A stretch of 64,000 nt of DNA from Oikopleura dioica (taxonomy: Eukaryota; Chordata; Appendicularia; Copelata; Oikopleuridae), in the NCBI GenBank assembly GCA_907165135.1, contig OU015569.1, positions 12,028,501 to 12,092,500 of the forward strand. Reading direction: 5' to 3'. A program made the position numbers and the translations under genes. The notes beneath the pieces were generated by a model. The model ran no database searches and was not told the origin of the DNA. It worked only from the letters and a program-made list of their open reading frames with translations. Shown in pieces: positions 9,091-19,434 of the stretch (its first letter is position 1; every line of letters starts with the position of its first letter).

Positions 9091-9747
9091 AAAACCGTTT
9101 TTTTGTAAAAATGTAGACGAGTTGAACATTCGTTTGACGTTTTATTCTACTAATCGCTTTTTCACGAGACCAGTCTTTTTTCGGAGCTGTTCATAATTCG
9201 ATCTCACTATTTAATCTGGGCTTCAGAGCCCGTTCTTAGGAAGAGGTTTGAAAAGGATTAACTCAGCATTTTACAATTTTCGCTTTATCTTCAAAAATAA
9301 AGCAGTTGATGATAGATCTTTCAGACCCTGACTCAGGATTCCGAGCCCAACTTTGTCTCCAATGAAAACCTAATAAGCTTGCTATGAAACTGCTACAGTA
9401 ACAAGAAGCTACGTAAAGATTGTATATACGCGGATTATCGATTTGCGGATTACGCTGATAGGGGCAATTACGGGCTGAGTGAAGTTGTATTTTTACGTTT
9501 TGCTGGAATCCGGTTTGCCCGTGCGCCGCGAATTTATTTATGACATAAATTAGCATCATCCGATAATTATCGCCAAATTCCCCGAAATTCAAAATAATTT
9601 ACTTTTTTTTATGAAAACTTTAAATTTATATAAAAAAAATAACGCGGGCTTCAAGTCCAAATGACAAGTGAGTAAGACCCGTAATCTGGGAAAGTAATTT
9701 TTACGATCGCTTAGGTTGTCTACAAGTACTGTCAACTGGTTATGCTT

Positions 9748-10691
9748 AGGGAAACTCGATGAAAAATGAGCTTTTTTTAGGGCTTAGTAGGGAGGAAGTA
9801 TAATACAGTTTTAGAAAGCCCAGGAGCTGGGGATCATTTTGACTATTGATAGTAAGGGGTTTGACTCATGCCCTAGGGCACTTTTGGCCTTCCAAAGGGC
9901 CAAATTTCTGGTACTCTTAGGATAAGGGACCGTAACTTCTAGTATCCCGGGTCTATGGAAATAAAACTTATACTCGGTTGTAGAGGAGGCTCTGACGGTT
10001 CCGAATATGTATAGAAAACCACCGGGACCCCCACCTCTAGAAGGCGCTAGAGGCTCTAGAAGTTGAGGAAGTCAACCAAAAATCGGTACTTTTTGTCAAA
10101 AAAGTGCTGGAAATGCTGTATTTTCATTCGAAATCGATTTAAATAACATTTTTGATGATTCTGTTAGATTAAAAATAAGTTTTGGGGTAATTTTGGGCAC
10201 TTTTAGGTCATCAAAAGCGAAAACTAGAATTTGCTGAAAATTCACCTCAAATGACCTCAACTGACATTTTTGAATATCACAAAATCGCTAGAAATTATTA
10301 ATAATCGATTTCGAATGAAAATACAACAATTCCAGCCTTTTTTAGGCAAAAAGTACCGATTTTTGGTTGACTTCCTCAACTTCTAGAGCCTCTAGCGCCT
10401 TCTAGAGGTGGGGGTCCCGGTGGTTTTCTATACATATTCGGAACCGTCAGAGCCTCCTCTACAACCGAGTATAAGTTTTATTTCCAAAGACCCGGGATAC
10501 TAGAAGTTACGGTCCCTTATCCGAAGAGTACCAGAAATTTGGCCCTTTGGAAGGCCAAAAGTGCCCCAGGGCATGAGTCAAACCCTTACTATCAATAGTC
10601 AAAATGATCTACAGCTCCTGGGCTTTCTAAAACTGTATTATACTTCCTCCCTACTAAGCCCTAAAAAGCTCATTTTTCATCGAGTTTCCTA
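9748..10691. mobile_element. 944-bp foldback element with 9-bp target duplication
   Basis: The two arms (about 9748-10142 and 10303-10691) are near-perfect inverted copies of roughly 390-395 bp around a loop of about 160 bp. The ends are AGGGAAACTCGATGAAAAAT on the left and its mirror ATTTTTCATCGAGTTTCCTA on the right. GTTATGCTT is present immediately on both sides (9739-9747 and 10692-10700), a perfect 9-bp direct repeat. Long terminal inverted repeats with a 9-bp duplication are the pattern of Mutator-like elements (family knowledge). The element has no ORF, so it would be non-autonomous. The flanking sequence is open in a protein-like frame on both sides of the insertion. Confidence 0.85.
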
Positions 10692-10974
10692 GTTATGCTT
10701 CGGAAACAGTTTTGGCGTTTCCGAACAAGTGAGTCTATCATTCATAATATTTGTAATTATCGCTGCTCGCCGCGAAAATCGCGAAAACGTAAAACCGTCA
10801 TCTGTTTTGCTCCGGCCGCAGTTTTACGCTTTGGACAGCTCGTTTGTTACTTTTGCTACTCCCCAAAAACCACAATTCATTTTGCCCAAATCGTCAATTA
10901 CCGGAAGTCTCCAACAAGGCAGATCTGGATGGCTTGTCAAGATGTGTATAAAACCTGAGTCAGGGTTATGGTAA
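10692..10974 (+). CDS. coding-like exon interrupted by the foldback element
   Basis: Downstream of the element a frame reads SEQVSLSFIIFVIIAARREN and then a Pro/Ser-rich stretch, which would be a type I membrane segment with a cytosolic tail. It runs into a family A repeat. Upstream of the element, an acceptor-like CGCTTAG near 9714 opens LSTSTVNW, and removing one target copy joins both parts in frame. All three plus frames are open here, so the choice of frame is uncertain. Confidence 0.35.
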
Positions 10975-11270
10975 GGGTCTGGGCTCGGCAACCTGAGTAG
11001 AAAACCTGAGTCAGGCTCTGGAAGAGCTAAAATGAAAAGCCGCGTAGCGGCTTTTTAAAACGAAGCCGCGAAGCGGCTTCGCCAGGAGTTTAAAGAAATT
11101 TTATATGGATTATTTGCAAAGCCGCTTTGCGGCTTTGTTTTAAAAAGCCGCTACGCGGCTTTTCATTTTAGCTCTTCCAGAGCCTGACTCAGGTTTTCTA
11201 CTCAGGTTGCCGAGCCCAGGTAAGGGTTCTTCAAAACTTCAAAACCCTGACTCAGGCTTGCTACGCAGGT
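10945..11270. repeat. family A, one copy nested in another
   Basis: An inner complete palindrome (about 10982-11216, with GCCGC stems of both types) is flanked by a further CCTGAGTCAGGG and CCCTGACTCAGG pair that forms an outer palindrome. Confidence 0.8.
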
Positions 11271-11277
11271 TTTTCTT

Positions 11278-11490
11278 CTAAAATGGCGATTTTAAAATAC
11301 AGTACTTAAGACACCTCCGAGTCTCGGGGTTTGAGCCAAACTCTGAGGGCGAGAATTGTTTGCTGAAAACGTATTTGCATCCTTGTTTTGCATTTTGACC
11401 GGTAGGATCAAATGTTATCTCAGCGAGCAGGGATAAGAATGATATAAGAATGAAAACAATGGCCAAAGCAAGGTTGGAAAGTTGTTCCTA
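11278..11490 (-). CDS. exon with signal or membrane segment
   Basis: On the minus strand, after an acceptor (TTATTTTCCTCTAG, near 11492) the frame reads EQLSNLALAIVFILISFLSL, a hydrophobic core typical of a signal peptide or membrane anchor. A soluble stretch with four cysteines follows, and the stop TAG lies at 11278. No ATG is present in the exon, so it needs an upstream exon. No family is recognised. Confidence 0.4.
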
Positions 11491-11689
11491 GAGGAAAATA
11501 AATTAGAGCAGAGTCCTGAAATTTGACGCTTTAGAAATCGCTCTTTTTTGATCCCAAAACCACAAAATTAGTTTTATGCAACATCCTCAATTACAGGAAG
11601 TTTGATAAAACTCCAGAGACCTTCCTCAAGTTTGACGACGAGACAATAAACGTCAATTAAACAACGGGGTGAAAAGAGGGGACTTTTAG

Positions 11690-11792
11690 GGCTCGGCAAC
11701 CTGTGTAAAACCTGAGTCAGGGCCTGAATAGATCCATAAAAGATCTATCGAACCCTGACTCAGGTATTCTACACAGGTTGCCGAGCTTAGCT
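11690..11792. repeat. family A palindromic repeat, short form
   Basis: GGCTCGGCAACCTGTGTAAA to CTACACAGGTTGCCGAGC, without the GCCGC stem. Confidence 0.85.
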
Positions 11793-11846
11793 CTTAAACT
11801 TTGCGATTCTGCCGACGATGTTCGAACTCCTTTGAAAGAGCGAGGG

Positions 11847-12062
11847 CTAGACTCTGTATCCCGAATTCCCAAAAACACCAAAACAATAAATTCCTAATTC
11901 CCAGTTCCAAACCTCAAGAATAAAAAGCCCCAGCTTAGCACGTCTGCTGCGACACGTAAACAAAGCCCCCTTTTTGATAGAATTCTGAATTGCTGCGGTC
12001 CCGAAAAACAAGATCGGAAATGAATATTCAATAACAAAAACGAATCGCCAGCTGGGCAACAT
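11847..12062 (-). CDS. possible small membrane protein
   Basis: ATG at 12060-12062 opens MLPSWRFVFVIEYSFPILFF followed by a basic region (CRSRRAKLGLF). The hydrophobic start is the only support. The C-terminal part is compositionally odd and may be out of frame. Confidence 0.3.
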   Translation of the reverse strand: MLPSWRFVFVIEYSFPILFFGTAAIQNSIKKGALFTCRSRRAKLGLFILEVWNWELGIYCFGVFGNSGYRV

Positions 12063-12154
12063 TAGATGAATATATATTTTCCGGGCAAAATTTGGAATCG
12101 AATTTGACGCTCATCAGCAGCTACATTCTTTTTTATACGAAACGCGCTTATTTT

Positions 12155-12475
12155 GCGGTTTCAATTATGCTCGCCTGCAATTCGCATATTGTCGATTGGA
12201 AGTGGTGATCTTTAGGGCGAAAGATTGTCGATTTTCCGTAATGACCATTTTTGGCCTGTGTAGAAACCTGAGTCAGGCTTCGAGAGACCCTAAATGAAAT
12301 GCCGCTTAGGGTCTTTCAAAGCCTGACTCAGGTTTCTACACAGGCCAAAAATGGTCATTACGGAAAATCGACAATCTTTCGCCCTAAAGATCACCACTTC
12401 CAATCGACAATATGAGTCATATTATATGACCATCGAATTGCAGGCGAGCATAATTGAAACCGCAATAAAAATCGA
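12155..12475. repeat. large palindrome with a family A element at its centre
   Basis: Arms of about 110-150 bp outside the A repeat are inverted copies. GCCTGCAATTCG and GATTGTCGATTTTCCGTAAT on the left are mirrored on the right. The right arm carries an extra stretch of about 20 bp around GTCATATAATATGAC, itself a palindrome. The central A copy is 12255-12345. Confidence 0.85.
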
Positions 12476-12479
12476 CACA

Positions 12480-12940
12480 CACCTTATCGGAGGTCAGCCG
12501 CGAAATTTCGTCGCTAAGAAATCTTCGCCTTAGGATTCTTCCTTTTTTAGCTTGTTATTTTATATTTATCCAAGTTTCGGAAAGGTTTGAAATGAAAACA
12601 GGCAGGTCTCTAGAAGCGGCTCTAAAATTCGGGCGCCATAATCCACTGTCATCGCGCTAGAAAGCTTTGAAATTTATTTAGGATTGTGATAAATATTCGC
12701 CCGTTTAATGTAACTCCCTGCGTCCTAATCCTCGCCCGGCTTAATTCCATTTCTTCCCTAACTGATTTTTCGCCCGAAAGTGCTTACATCAAAGCTGCCT
12801 GGATATCGTTTTTCTCCGCAAAGCATTAATTAATCGGGTTTAACTTTCTTTCGGAAATTTTAACGAGACTTTTAAGAAGCCCAAAACTAAATTACTAAAA
12901 TGATTTTAGAAGCAAGCGTTGTAGATACTAACCCAGCAGC
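12480..12940. other. no gene seen
   Basis: I found no exon with usable splice sites and no repeat of the named families. Confidence 0.3.
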
Positions 12941-12944
12941 TGGT

Positions 12945-13252
12945 CTTGACAACCTGTATAAAAAAGCTGATTTAAGGATCCCCCATCGACTTTATCTCAA
13001 TTTTCAAACAGCGTTTTATCCCCGTATACCCTTAGGATTTTCAAAAATTTTATTATTTTTATGTAGCTTATGAAGATTTCTAGAGCAAAAATGAGTTAAC
13101 AAGTGGATACCCTTAAGTTATCACTATCAATTTTTTTCAGAATTTCTTTCGGAAAAATCGCTAAAGTCGACGGAGGGATCCTTAATGAAATACGCGGCTT
13201 TTCTTTCAGGCACTTTTTGACCCTGACTCAGGTTTTTACACAGGTTTTCGAG
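12945..13252. repeat. family A repeat split by another palindromic element
   Basis: The outer A halves (GACAACCTGTATAAAAAAGC and CCCTGACTCAGGTTTTTACA) are separated by an insertion at about 12974-13183. The insert ends are AAGGATCCCCCATCGACTTT and its imperfect mirror AAAGTCGACGGAGGGATCCT. Confidence 0.7.
12974..13183. mobile_element. MITE-like insertion inside a family A repeat
   Basis: About 210 bp with terminal inverted repeats of some 21 bp (about four mismatches and one single-base gap). It has no coding capacity. No clear target duplication beyond TA-type bases is visible. Confidence 0.6.
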
Positions 13253-13254
13253 TA

Positions 13255-13775
13255 TTTCCCAGCAGGAAAAAGAGAAAAATAATCCTTGGCTACACCCTTA
13301 ATCTTAGGCCTGCGTCAGAAGTAAAGAAAAGAGTAATTACATCTTTCCCTAAAAAGAACAGATAATGGGTGGTTCCACCCTTAATTTAATTGAAAACCAA
13401 GCTGTAGGTTTTCACAACAACGATTTTGTAAACGCTTGACTCTCTAAATTTTTGGTTGAGCTTGTCAAGATGAGCATGATTCGTGTTTCAAATCGAAATT
13501 AAATTGTTAACTTCAAAATGTAGTTTGATCAGAAGAGGCGGAAACAAGACGTGTTTTTCTAGCATAACTTTTTTCTCTTTCAATTTTTAGTTTCAACCAA
13601 AAATACAATTTTCTTGTCGCCAGTCTGTCCATTTTCGCGTTTGAAAAAAGAAACACTTTTAGAATCGCTAAAACAGCTTTTTATTTATCTTAAACAGCGT
13701 GCCATTATATGGTTTTGTAACACTTCTCTGTTTGATGTTAGTTTGATTTGACACACGTTTTTTGGATTTAGATAA
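13255..13775. other. no gene seen
   Basis: It contains isolated family D ends (ACACCCTTAAT near 13286, CCACCCTTAAT near 13376) but no supported exon. Confidence 0.3.
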
Positions 13776-13776
13776 T

Positions 13777-14103
13777 TTAGCCAAGTGAAAGAAAGTTCTC
13801 ATTCTTTCTTGGATTCGAATTCTTGTGCCGAAAGAATTTGCTTTTTATCAGATTACCAGAACTGGTTTTTGATAAGGCGTTTATCATTGAAAGAAGAAAG
13901 ACATGAAGATTCGGGATTTCTCTCCAAAATTTAAGGGGGTGTGTGAAATCGAAAAACCATAAAATCAAGATGAGTTGATGCACAAGGAATAAAAATTTAG
14001 CGCCAATGAATCGGTAAAAATGTCCTAATCTTTTCATAACTACAATTGTTGACATTATAAAATTATACTTAGAACAAATAAGATTTTGTCCTCTTTGACT
14101 CAT
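13777..14103 (-). CDS. hypothetical protein, 108 aa
   Basis: A single ORF with ATG and TAA. It contains an aromatic hydrophobic stretch (FLFLVHQLILILWFFDF) flanked by basic residues and a Lys/Asn-rich tail. It could be a one-pass membrane protein. No family is recognised, and A/T-rich composition makes a chance ORF possible. Confidence 0.35.
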   Translation of the reverse strand: MSQRGQNLICSKYNFIMSTIVVMKRLGHFYRFIGAKFLFLVHQLILILWFFDFTHPLKFWREIPNLHVFLLSMINALSKTSSGNLIKSKFFRHKNSNPRKNENFLSLG

Positions 14104-14167
14104 AGACTATGGCTACCTGTAACTAACAATAGGCTCTTCGGAGGCTTCTTGAGGGGGTTGCGTCAAG

Positions 14168-14312
14168 AACAGGCAAAAAATATTTCGACAAATTTTGCGT
14201 GGGCGGCTTCATGGCTGCTGATTGGCCGGTTTGCCGAATCCAGGCTTCTGATTGGTTGAAAATTGCCACCGAAAATTTTTCGAAATTTCTTGTCGGTTCT
14301 GACACCTCGAAA
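14168..14312. repeat. family B palindromic repeat
   Basis: AGGCAAAAAATATTTCGACA to TTTTTCGAAATTTCTTGTCG with the GATTGGCCGGT core. Confidence 0.85.
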
Positions 14313-14354
14313 GTTTAAGATTGTGACACCCTCATTTTCCTTCACTGAAACCCC

Positions 14355-14450
14355 CTTAAGCCTAACCCTAACCCCTTACCCCCCAGTAGATAGCCCCTGA
14401 CCTAGAAAAAGGTCTGGAATCATGACCTTGGTTAGGGTTAGGGTTTGAAA
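14355..14450. repeat. short interstitial TTAGGG-type repeats
   Basis: CCTAACCCTAACCCC at about 14362 and GGTTAGGGTTAGGGTTT at about 14428 face each other in opposite orientation. Confidence 0.7.
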
Positions 14451-14949
14451 TAATTTTTTAGAGCATAAAAATGACATTTGATCGAACTCTTATCCATCAT
14501 TTGAACTCAATTACTGTTAGTACTCAATTTTAGAGCTCGCGCAAAGAATAACTGTCTCCAGAATTGAGAAGAGTTTCAAAATAAATCGCGAGTTATAAAA
14601 ATCAAAGCGATTTTTCGGAATAAGAATTTCAATTCTTGCCCAATCACTAATTAGATCACAACTCGGGCACAATAAATCGAATCAAGTGTTTGTCGTAATA
14701 CTGTTTGGCGCGTTTTGGCGTAGTAGGTGGCGCTCGCGAGCTGTTTTCGCGATTTCTCGCGGGGTTCGATACGCGCGCCGCGCTCTCTGACCCCACCTCT
14801 CAGACGACCCTTCCGGTAAGCGTTTTTCTTGCATCATTACTTTGCAAACTGCGGAGTTCTTACAAGAGATATAAAAAATAGGAGCTTGATCCTCGATTTT
14901 TATAATTTTGAAAAAGAGTTTTTGAAAAAGTGCGAAAGAGAGAGAGAAA

Positions 14950-17900
14950 ATGAAGATTAGCAGCTTTCTCTCCTCGACCGGAGCTTTTGCGCAAGAAGCG
15001 ACCACGGCTTTTCCCTTTTTTGGAACAACGCAGATGGACCTCTCGATTCTCTGGGGCACTGATCAGCCCAGTGTTGCCAATCTCAAATCTTCAGTAAGTC
15101 TGAAAATCTAAACTGGGCTCGGGCTTGTGTTGAATACCTGAGTCAGGGTCTGAAAGAGGCTTCTTTTATAGAAAGATATTTTCAGACCCTGACTCAGGAA
15201 ACCTGTGTAAAAAACCTGAGTCAGGATCTGAAAGGTCTTACTATAAAAGAAGCCGTTTTCAAACCCTGACTCAGGTTTTCTACACAGGTTTCCGAGCTCA
15301 AAATCTAACTGCCCTTCAATTTATCAGGAAATGTCGAAATTAGACGCTTCTTTGTCGAGAAAATTTCCAATAAAAAATTCTGCTAAAATCTTAAATCAAT
15401 AATTTTAACACAAAACTTTTATTTTACAAAAAAAAAAATAAAAAAAATGAAAATAACTAAGATTTTTATTCAAAGATGTGTGGTTAAACCAATTTATTAA
15501 AGTGATTTTACGGATCAGGCTTTTGATTGGCCGGTGGGCTAAATACAGCAATCTTATTGGTAATCCGAAAATGCACTTCCATAAATTGGTTTAGTCCATT
15601 TTTTTCAATATTTATGAGTTCTCAAAAAAATAGCTTTCATTAAATGAAAAAGCTTTGCAAGAAAATTGCTTCCACGACGATTTTTTGACATTTGAAGCAA
15701 GTGGTTCCTGTCGATCAAAAGTAAAATTAAAAGCTGATTTTTCAGAACGATGCGTTTAACTTGAAGCAGCCGATTCAGCCTTTCGGGAGCTTGAATTTGC
15801 CGAGCAAAATCGAGCAGCAGCAGCAGGCAACGACGATGTTTTTCGAATTCGATGCTTGGGCGAATCCGACGGTTCCATCTTTTCAGGAAGAAATTCAGCG
15901 AAATCCTGCACAGAAAGTGACGAGTTTTGACTTTGCATTTGGAGAGCCCACAACTGCGCCAGATATTGTAAGTTTGAATGAAAAATTTATTTCGCTATTT
16001 AAAAATTGGTTAATCATCTGAGTGTCCCTCGGGATTTTCGGATTGGCGTCTGAAACCGACAAAAAATTTCGACAAATTTTGCGTGGGCGGCTACTCGGCC
16101 GGTCAGCTAAATCCAGGCTTCTGATTGGTTGAAAATTTCCACGCAAAATTTATCGAAATTTTTTTTGTCGGTTCCTGACACCAACCCGGATTTTCGAGTT
16201 GTTTTTGGATCTAGGCGAAGCCGATCTGTGGCAAACCCTGACTCAGGTTTCCTACACAGGTTGGAGGGTCCGGACCCTTATCCGTTAAAATGGGTCAGAA
16301 ACCGGAAAAAATTCCGACAAATTTTGCGCGAAAATTTTCAATCAATCAAAAGCCTGAACTCGGCTCAGTGGCCAATGAGAAGTCGAGTAGCCGCCCACGC
16401 AAAATTGGTCGAAATTTTTTATCGGTTCCTTCACCCGTTAAAATGGGGGCCCCCTATTTTTAAACTTCCACACCTCTATCTATTTTTCGCTTGGTGTTCC
16501 CTTAAAATAATAGATAAGGGAAAATATTGGACAATTATGATTGTTGGCGATTAAAAATTATGGTTCTATTAATAACTCTTAATTGGTACAAAGAACTCCT
16601 TCGGTAAAACAAATGTTTCGCCTGTTTTGAGTAAAGAAGGTTGGACACGATCTTCGGTCAACAAAATTAGCTGCCAGCAAATGTGAAGCAGCTTTGAGAA
16701 AGACGCGTTGATTTGGAGGCAATTATTCCCGATTTCGCAAAAAAGTGCAGCGAAATAAAAGGATTGAGAAGGAGCGAGAGGCTTCTCTGAGAATGAAACC
16801 GATCTAAGCCGCCTTAGCCGCTCAATCGCCGAAATCAAAGAAACTAACTGAGCCGAGTTTAGACCAGAAGAACTCTTAACCACGTGTTAACGAGTCGATG
16901 TAGTGCAACTTTTGTGTTTGTTTTAGACGATATCCTCGACACGTTCTGATATTAAAAATCTTGGACCTTGTTTTTTTTCTCAGAAAAAAAACGAGATAGT
17001 AATGTCTTGTCCTAATTGCGTTAAAAACCTGAGTCAGGGTCTTTAACTGGGCTCAGTAACCTGAGTAGAACACCTGAGTCAGGCTCTGGAAGAGCTAAAA
17101 TGAAAAGCCGCGTAGCGGCTTTTTTAAAAACGAAGCCGCGAAGCGGCTTCGCAAATAAACCATATAAAATTTCTTTAAACTTATGGCGAAGCCTGACTCA
17201 GGTTTTCTACTCAGGTCCTGAATCAGCTTTAGATTTTGCCCCATATTGAATATTCTAGCTTCGCTAGAATTTTAAATATCCAATCAAAATTTTGCTTTTT
17301 TTTTTCAAATTTTTTGCCATTTTTTCGATAATAAAAGAATAGAACGAGAAAAGTACATATAGTAAAAGTACATAGAGGTAATTCTAATTTGAGCTTGCCC
17401 TTTGCGATCATTTTAGAGCGGGGTGTCTTGAAAGGGACATAGTAACGGGGCTATAAATTCGTGATGTCCCGAGAAGATGATACATAAACAGCATTTTACG
17501 TTTCCTGTTTACGTGTTCTCCTCGTCTTCGGAATCTCCGAATAAGGGTCTCGCATCAATAAACGAACTGAAAAGGGAAGATTCTTCTCTTTTGAGTTGCT
17601 CGTTTTCTTATCGCGCTGGCGTCATTTTGAAAATTTTAGAAAACTGTGAGATGGTCTATCGCAACCGCTCGAGAGGTTAATTGGAGCCTGGCTAGAGATT
17701 TCCTGCCTTTTTAAACCGTCTTTCAAAAATAAGGAAAAAGACGCCTCTTTTCACGTCTTCGTTTCTGACAGGCTAATTTGAACTCTTTACAAGAGCGCTT
17801 AGGTAATTTTTTATCATTCCAAAAAATGAATAGAAAAAAACTTAAGGCTTTAGACCTCGATAAATCATTTTTACTAAAAACTGTAAATTGTTAATTTTCG

Positions 17901-19434
17901 GAGCTCACAGCAACCTGTGTCAAAAACCTGAGTCAGGATAGAGATTCGCTGAAGCCTTTTCAGGAGGTTCGTATAGGCTTTGGCTCGGCAACCTGTGTCA
18001 GAAAACCTGAGTCAGGGTCTGAAAGATCTTATTTACGCGGTTTTTTTAAAAGCGGCTTCGGAAAATTATATTTCAAATCAATTTTCAGATTCCGGCAAAG
18101 CCGCGGCTATTCGTTAAAGATCACTCAGACCCTGACTCAGGTTTTCTACACAGGTTGCCGAGCCCAGTACAAAACCTTAGTAAGGGTCTCGGAAGATCTT
18201 CAAAGAAAAGCTTCCTCGGGGTTATTTTCAAAATCCCGAAAAAATGTGTCAATTTTTGACAAGTAGCGAGGGCTGTCCCCTTAAGATATCTCCAGAAGTT
18301 GAGCAGTTGAGAAAATGATGCTTCTATTTAGATTAACAAGTCTCGGTAATAACTCGCTCAAAATCGAAATTGAACATCGTTAATTATCAATTAGGAAACA
18401 CCCATCACCGCTTTTTTTTAGCAACTGTTTTTGGATGAAATGTTTTTCCAATTTCAATTTTTGAAAAAAAAGAGAGCTGCTTCGAAATTGGGCAAAAATA
18501 GGATTAGGGAGCGACACGTGTAGCAGAAATCACTTCGTGCGCGCCGAGCTCATATTTTCTAATCCGCTTTTAAGCTGGAACAAATGGCTCAAACTTTTGT
18601 GCAATGTATTTTCACGTTTTGCTCCCCTCAGCAAATTACGTTCGCCAATTTAATCTTGCTCCAATTTTGCGATTTTGAGCGGTCTTCAAAAGCGATTTTC
18701 TGGGCATAAACCTCCTAACACTCGTTTCATACAGGCTTGGGTTCAGCAACCTGTGTGGAAATCCTGAGTCAGGGTCTGAATGATCTTTAATGAATAGCCG
18801 CGGCTTTGCCAGAATCTGAAAAATTGATCTAAAATATAATTTGGCGAAGCCGCTTTAAAAAAAAGCCGCGTATATGAGATCTTTCAGACCCTGACTCAGG
18901 TTTTCTACTGAGCTCGGCAACCTGTGTGGAAAACCTGATTCAGGGTCTGAATGATCTCTAATGAGAAGCGGCGGCTTTTTTTCAATGAAGCCGCAGAGAA
19001 AAAAAGCCGCGTCTACGAGATCTTTCAGACCCTGACTCAGGTTTTCTGACACAGGTTGCCAAGAACAATGTGCGTATGGAACACATGAAAAATAATTCGA
19101 TTGTTCTATTTTGGCCAATCAAAAGCTCAAATTTCGTTTCATTCTATTTCTTATTCCTGGAAATTTCTGTAGCGCTCAACCCGGCTCATTTGGCCGATTA
19201 AAAATTCGCGAAACTAGTTTTCTAACACGAAAAAGCGTATCTGTAAGTTTCTCTTTTCAGAACATCTTCTTGAAGAATTCACAAGAGCTCGCCGTCGACA
19301 ATTATTCATTGGGCACAACTGCGATGGATTTCCTTCTAAACGGCTTCTACACGACTGCGGCGATGCCACTCTTCGAAACCACAGGTGAAAAGCAAAATAA
19401 TCTTTTCATTTTTGCTGGAACGCCAGTTTTCTAA
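14950..19434 (+). CDS. unknown Gln/Phe-rich protein, gene with repeat-filled introns
   Basis: CDS join(14950..15093, 15746..15967, 19261..19384, 19427..19434), about 165 aa. Exon 1 starts MKISSFLSSTGAFAQEATTA and ends at GTAAGT in phase 0. Exon 2 begins after TTTTTCAG and carries a QQQQ tract, Pro and Phe-Asp repeats (SFDFAFG) and ends at GTAAGT. Exon 3 begins after CTCTTTTCAG. Retaining the last 42-nt intron (GTGAAA...CCAG) keeps the frame and the same stop, so both forms encode a protein. The gene is not recognised. The low-complexity, Phe/Gln/Thr-rich make-up suggests a disordered protein. Introns 1 (652 bp) and 2 (3293 bp) are long beside the roughly 45-nt introns elsewhere and hold family A, B and C copies and possible nested minus-strand ORFs. 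Confidence 0.65.
15112..15300. repeat. two family A hairpins in tandem
   Basis: CCTGAGTCAGGG...CCCTGACTCAGG occurs twice in a row, sharing GGAAACCTGTGTAAAAAACC between units. It lies in intron 1 of the 14950 gene. Confidence 0.8.
15490..15602. repeat. family C palindromic repeat
   Basis: AAACCAATTTATTAAAGTGA to TCCATAAATTGGTTTAGTCC with the shared core. Confidence 0.8.
16053..16192. repeat. family B palindromic repeat
   Basis: ACCGACAAAAAATTTCGACA to TTTTTTTTGTCGGTTCCTGA. Confidence 0.9.
16205..16268. repeat. family A right half
   Basis: CCCTGACTCAGGTTTCCTAC followed by ACAGGTTGG. The left half is missing. Confidence 0.5.
16293..16442. repeat. family B palindromic repeat, reversed core
   Basis: GAAACCGGAAAAAATTCCGA to TTTTATCGGTTCC. 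The core runs AATCAATCAAAAGCC...CCAATGAG. Confidence 0.8.
16569..16883 (-). CDS. possible nested gene in an intron, Ser/Leu-rich
   Basis: A 104-codon frame with good protein character (LNSAQLVSLISAIERLRRLR, then FYFAALFCEIGNNCLQINAS) ends with TAA at 16569. No ATG exists in the frame. A possible acceptor lies near 16876, but the upstream exon was not found. It lies antisense inside intron 2 of the 14950 gene. Confidence 0.4.
   Translation of the reverse strand: MVKSSSGLNSAQLVSLISAIERLRRLRSVSFSEKPLAPSQSFYFAALFCEIGNNCLQINASFSKLLHICWQLILLTEDRVQPSLLKTGETFVLPKEFFVPIKSY
17018..17218. repeat. family A palindromic repeat with GCCGC stem
   Basis: GGGCTCAGTAACCTGAGTAG to TTTTCTACTCAGGTCC, preceded by one extra CCTGAGTCAGGG at 17028. 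Confidence 0.8.
17229..17411 (-). CDS. 60-aa single-pass membrane peptide
   Basis: ATG at 17409-17411 opens MIAKGKLKLELP, then a hydrophobic segment (LCTFTICTFLVLFFYY, about residues 13-28), then a strongly basic tail rich in Lys. This charge pattern fits a small membrane protein. The opposite-strand ORF starting at 17477 is divergent, 65 bp away. No family is recognised. Confidence 0.35.
   Translation of the reverse strand: MIAKGKLKLELPLCTFTICTFLVLFFYYRKNGKKFEKKKQNFDWIFKILAKLEYSIWGKI
17477..17680 (+). CDS. 67-aa hypothetical protein
   Basis: ATG at 17477 opens MIHKQHFTFPVYVFSSSSES and continues with a mixed-charge, Ser-rich sequence to TAA. No domain, signal or splice feature is recognised. 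Confidence 0.3.
   Translation: MIHKQHFTFPVYVFSSSSESPNKGLASINELKREDSSLLSCSFSYRAGVILKILENCEMVYRNRSRG
17908..18215. repeat. family A copies, one complete and one half
   Basis: A half unit at 17908-17945 precedes a complete palindrome at about 17973-18170 (GGCTCGGCAACCTGTGTCAG to CACAGGTTGCCGAGCCCAG). Confidence 0.8.
18216..18730. other. no gene seen
   Basis: Part of intron 2 of the 14950 gene. No exon and no named repeat were found. Confidence 0.3.
18733..19068. repeat. two family A palindromes side by side
   Basis: Copies at about 18737-18909 and 18910-19068, sharing the junction TTTTCTACTGAGCTCGGCAA. Confidence 0.85.

Noticed and set aside
9263-9592. 109-codon minus ORF
   Set aside because: It ends in a family A fragment, has no hydrophobic or domain structure, and its codon pattern does not stand out.
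14682-15059. 125-codon minus ORF
   Set aside because: It is antisense to exon 1 of the 14950 gene, which has an ATG, a GTAAGT donor and phase-matched exons downstream.
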